Shown one piece after another: positions 7,768 through 8,523 of a stretch of 8,523 nucleotides of DNA (position 1 is its first letter; every line of letters begins with the position of its first letter). The stretch is taken from NCBI GenBank assembly GCA_029259995.1, contig JAJDEC010000222.1, forward strand, positions 1-8,523. The letters run 5' to 3'. The notes beneath the pieces are model-generated. The model did not search any database and was not told the origin of the DNA. It saw only the letters and a list, made by a program, of their open reading frames with translations. The translations under genes were made by a program, and so were the position numbers. Source of the stretch: Phycisphaerae bacterium. Its GTDB lineage: Bacteria; Planctomycetota; Phycisphaerae; UBA1845; UTPLA1.

Positions 7768-7795
7768 TCTCAAATTTGAAATCTGAAATTTGAGA
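7768..7795. repeat. AT-rich perfect palindrome
   Basis: TCTCAAATTT and AAATTTGAGA form a perfect 10-base inverted repeat with an 8-base spacer, 80 bases beyond the sppA stop codon. AT-rich stem-loops like this can mark mRNA 3' ends or bind a dimeric protein. No long U-run follows on the minus strand. Confidence 0.6.
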
Positions 7796-7874
7796 CTTCA
7801 TATTCCTGATTCCGCGTTCACATCCTCAAGTCCTGTTCGTCGATGCAACACGCTCGACGCATTTCCCTTCGCCG

Positions 7875-8523
7875 CTAGTTGTTCAGCAGCATCGTCGATG
7901 TCGGGCTGACGAGAAGGACGCCTTCGTTCTGCATCATTTCCACTTGTCGCAGGAAATCGACCGTGATGCGCGCCTTCTGCGGATCCACGGCGCGGATCGC
8001 CTCGACGGCGCCGGAGACCATCGGCAGCGACTGCAGACCGCCGGAGACGAACTTGTCGGCCTTCTTCTTGCCGCCGAAGACTTCGGCCAGCAGATCAAAC
8101 GGCGACTTGGGTCGCGGGAAGACGCGAAGTTCATAATCGCTGATTTCCGCTTCGTCGGCGGCGTGCTTGATGGCGTCGGTAAAGCCGCCGAGCTTGTCGA
8201 CGAGGCCGATCTTGATGGCGTCAGCGCCGGTATACACGCGGCCGCCGGCCAGCTTCTCGATGTCGTCCGTCAGTTTGCCCTTGCGGCCACTGACGACGCG
8301 ATTTTTGAAGTCGTCATAGACGCGATACATCATGCCTTCGATGACTTTTCGCTCGTCGGGCTCCCATTTGCGATTGGTGTTCATCATGTCGGCGAGCTTG
8401 CCGCGTTGATATTCGTGGGTGGAGATGCCGGCCCAGTCCCAGAAGCCCTTGGTGACAAACTTGCCGCCGACGACGCCGATCGATCCCGTGATCGTCATGG
8501 GTTCGGCGAAGATGGCGTCGGCG
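7875..8523 (-). CDS. sppA: Signal peptide peptidase SppA (peptidase S49), C-terminal part, 5' end outside window
   Basis: These 215 codons are the C-terminal part of an S49 serine protease of the SppA family, which degrades leftover signal peptides in the inner membrane. The frame runs to the window edge. Its first residues, ADAIFAEPMTITGSIGVVGG, are the conserved segment just after the catalytic Ser, which therefore lies just outside. Later family landmarks are GGRVYTGADAIKIGLVDKLGG and the helix FTDAIKHAA. At the place where single-domain SppA proteins have their catalytic Lys, this one reads GKLADMM, with Ala in that alignment column. This resembles the C-terminal half of the double-length E. 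coli type, whose Lys comes from the N-terminal half. So the complete gene may be the long form. The end is intact (TAG). A likely terminator lies at 7561-7615. Confidence 0.92.
   Translation of the reverse strand, partial: ADAIFAEPMTITGSIGVVGGKFVTKGFWDWAGISTHEYQRGKLADMMNTNRKWEPDERKVIEGMMYRVYDDFKNRVVSGRKGKLTDDIEKLAGGRVYTGADAIKIGLVDKLGGFTDAIKHAADEAEISDYELRVFPRPKSPFDLLAEVFGGKKKADKFVSGGLQSLPMVSGAVEAIRAVDPQKARITVDFLRQVEMMQNEGVLLVSPTSTMLLNN

Larger units (their letters stand above)
7037..7874. other. Gene-free stretch rich in stem-loops
   Basis: These 838 bases between sppA and the zinc-finger gene contain no gene I can support. Open frames here run across palindromes and give proteins without recognisable domains. 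From 7091 to 7524 lies a mirrored array of stem-loops. From 7561 to 7615 lies a probable minus-strand terminator, and at 7768-7795 an AT-rich palindrome. I see nothing definable at 7616-7767 or 7796-7874. The stretch 7037-7090 should contain the promoter of the zinc-finger gene. A TAGAAT hexamer at about 7045-7050 on the minus strand is a possible -10 element, without a good -35. Confidence 0.8.

Overview
This window looks like chromosomal DNA from a moderately GC-rich planctomycete, perhaps a Phycisphaerae-like lineage. I base that on three things. The prepilin at the left edge has the N-terminus typical of the very numerous planctomycete prepilin-like proteins. Two conserved-looking proteins match no family I know. 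The single long gap carries palindrome-rich intergenic DNA of a kind I associate with planctomycetes and their relatives. The taxonomic placement is inference. I see no phage, transposase, CRISPR, rRNA or tRNA gene.

Every gene I can support is on the minus strand, so transcription runs from right to left. From right to left: the C-terminal part of an S49 signal peptide peptidase (SppA, 7875-8523, cut by the window edge); an 838-bp gene-free stretch (7037-7874); a small protein with a zinc finger at each end (6542-7036); a DUF255/YyaL/SPATA20-type thioredoxin-fold protein, probably an exported lipoprotein (4191-6494); an exported protein of unknown function (3377-4099); an unknown 157-residue protein (2776-3249); a YkgJ/FliB-like cysteine-cluster protein (1430-2713); an AraC-family regulator (458-1318); and the first 61 codons of a type IV prepilin-like protein (1-183).

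The genes from 7036 down to 1430 are co-directional with gaps of about 47 to 127 bases, so a shared transcript is possible. Three of its five products depend on clustered cysteines (two zinc fingers, a CxxC thioredoxin-like site, a YkgJ metal-binding cluster), and two appear to be exported. That may point to a thiol, metal or envelope-protein role, but nothing in the sequence proves a common pathway. A stem-loop at 3332-3353 and one at 1370-1390 may divide the run into separate transcripts.

The most unusual part is the gap at 7037-7874. It holds a mirror-symmetric array of at least nine short stem-loops. Two diverged copies of a multi-hairpin module lie in inverted orientation around a central stem-loop. 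They are bounded by inverted copies of a 17-base palindrome. Corresponding stems differ by compensatory base changes, so base pairing seems to have been conserved rather than sequence. Between this array and sppA lie a strong stem-loop with a U-rich tail on the minus strand, a probable sppA terminator, and an AT-rich perfect palindrome.
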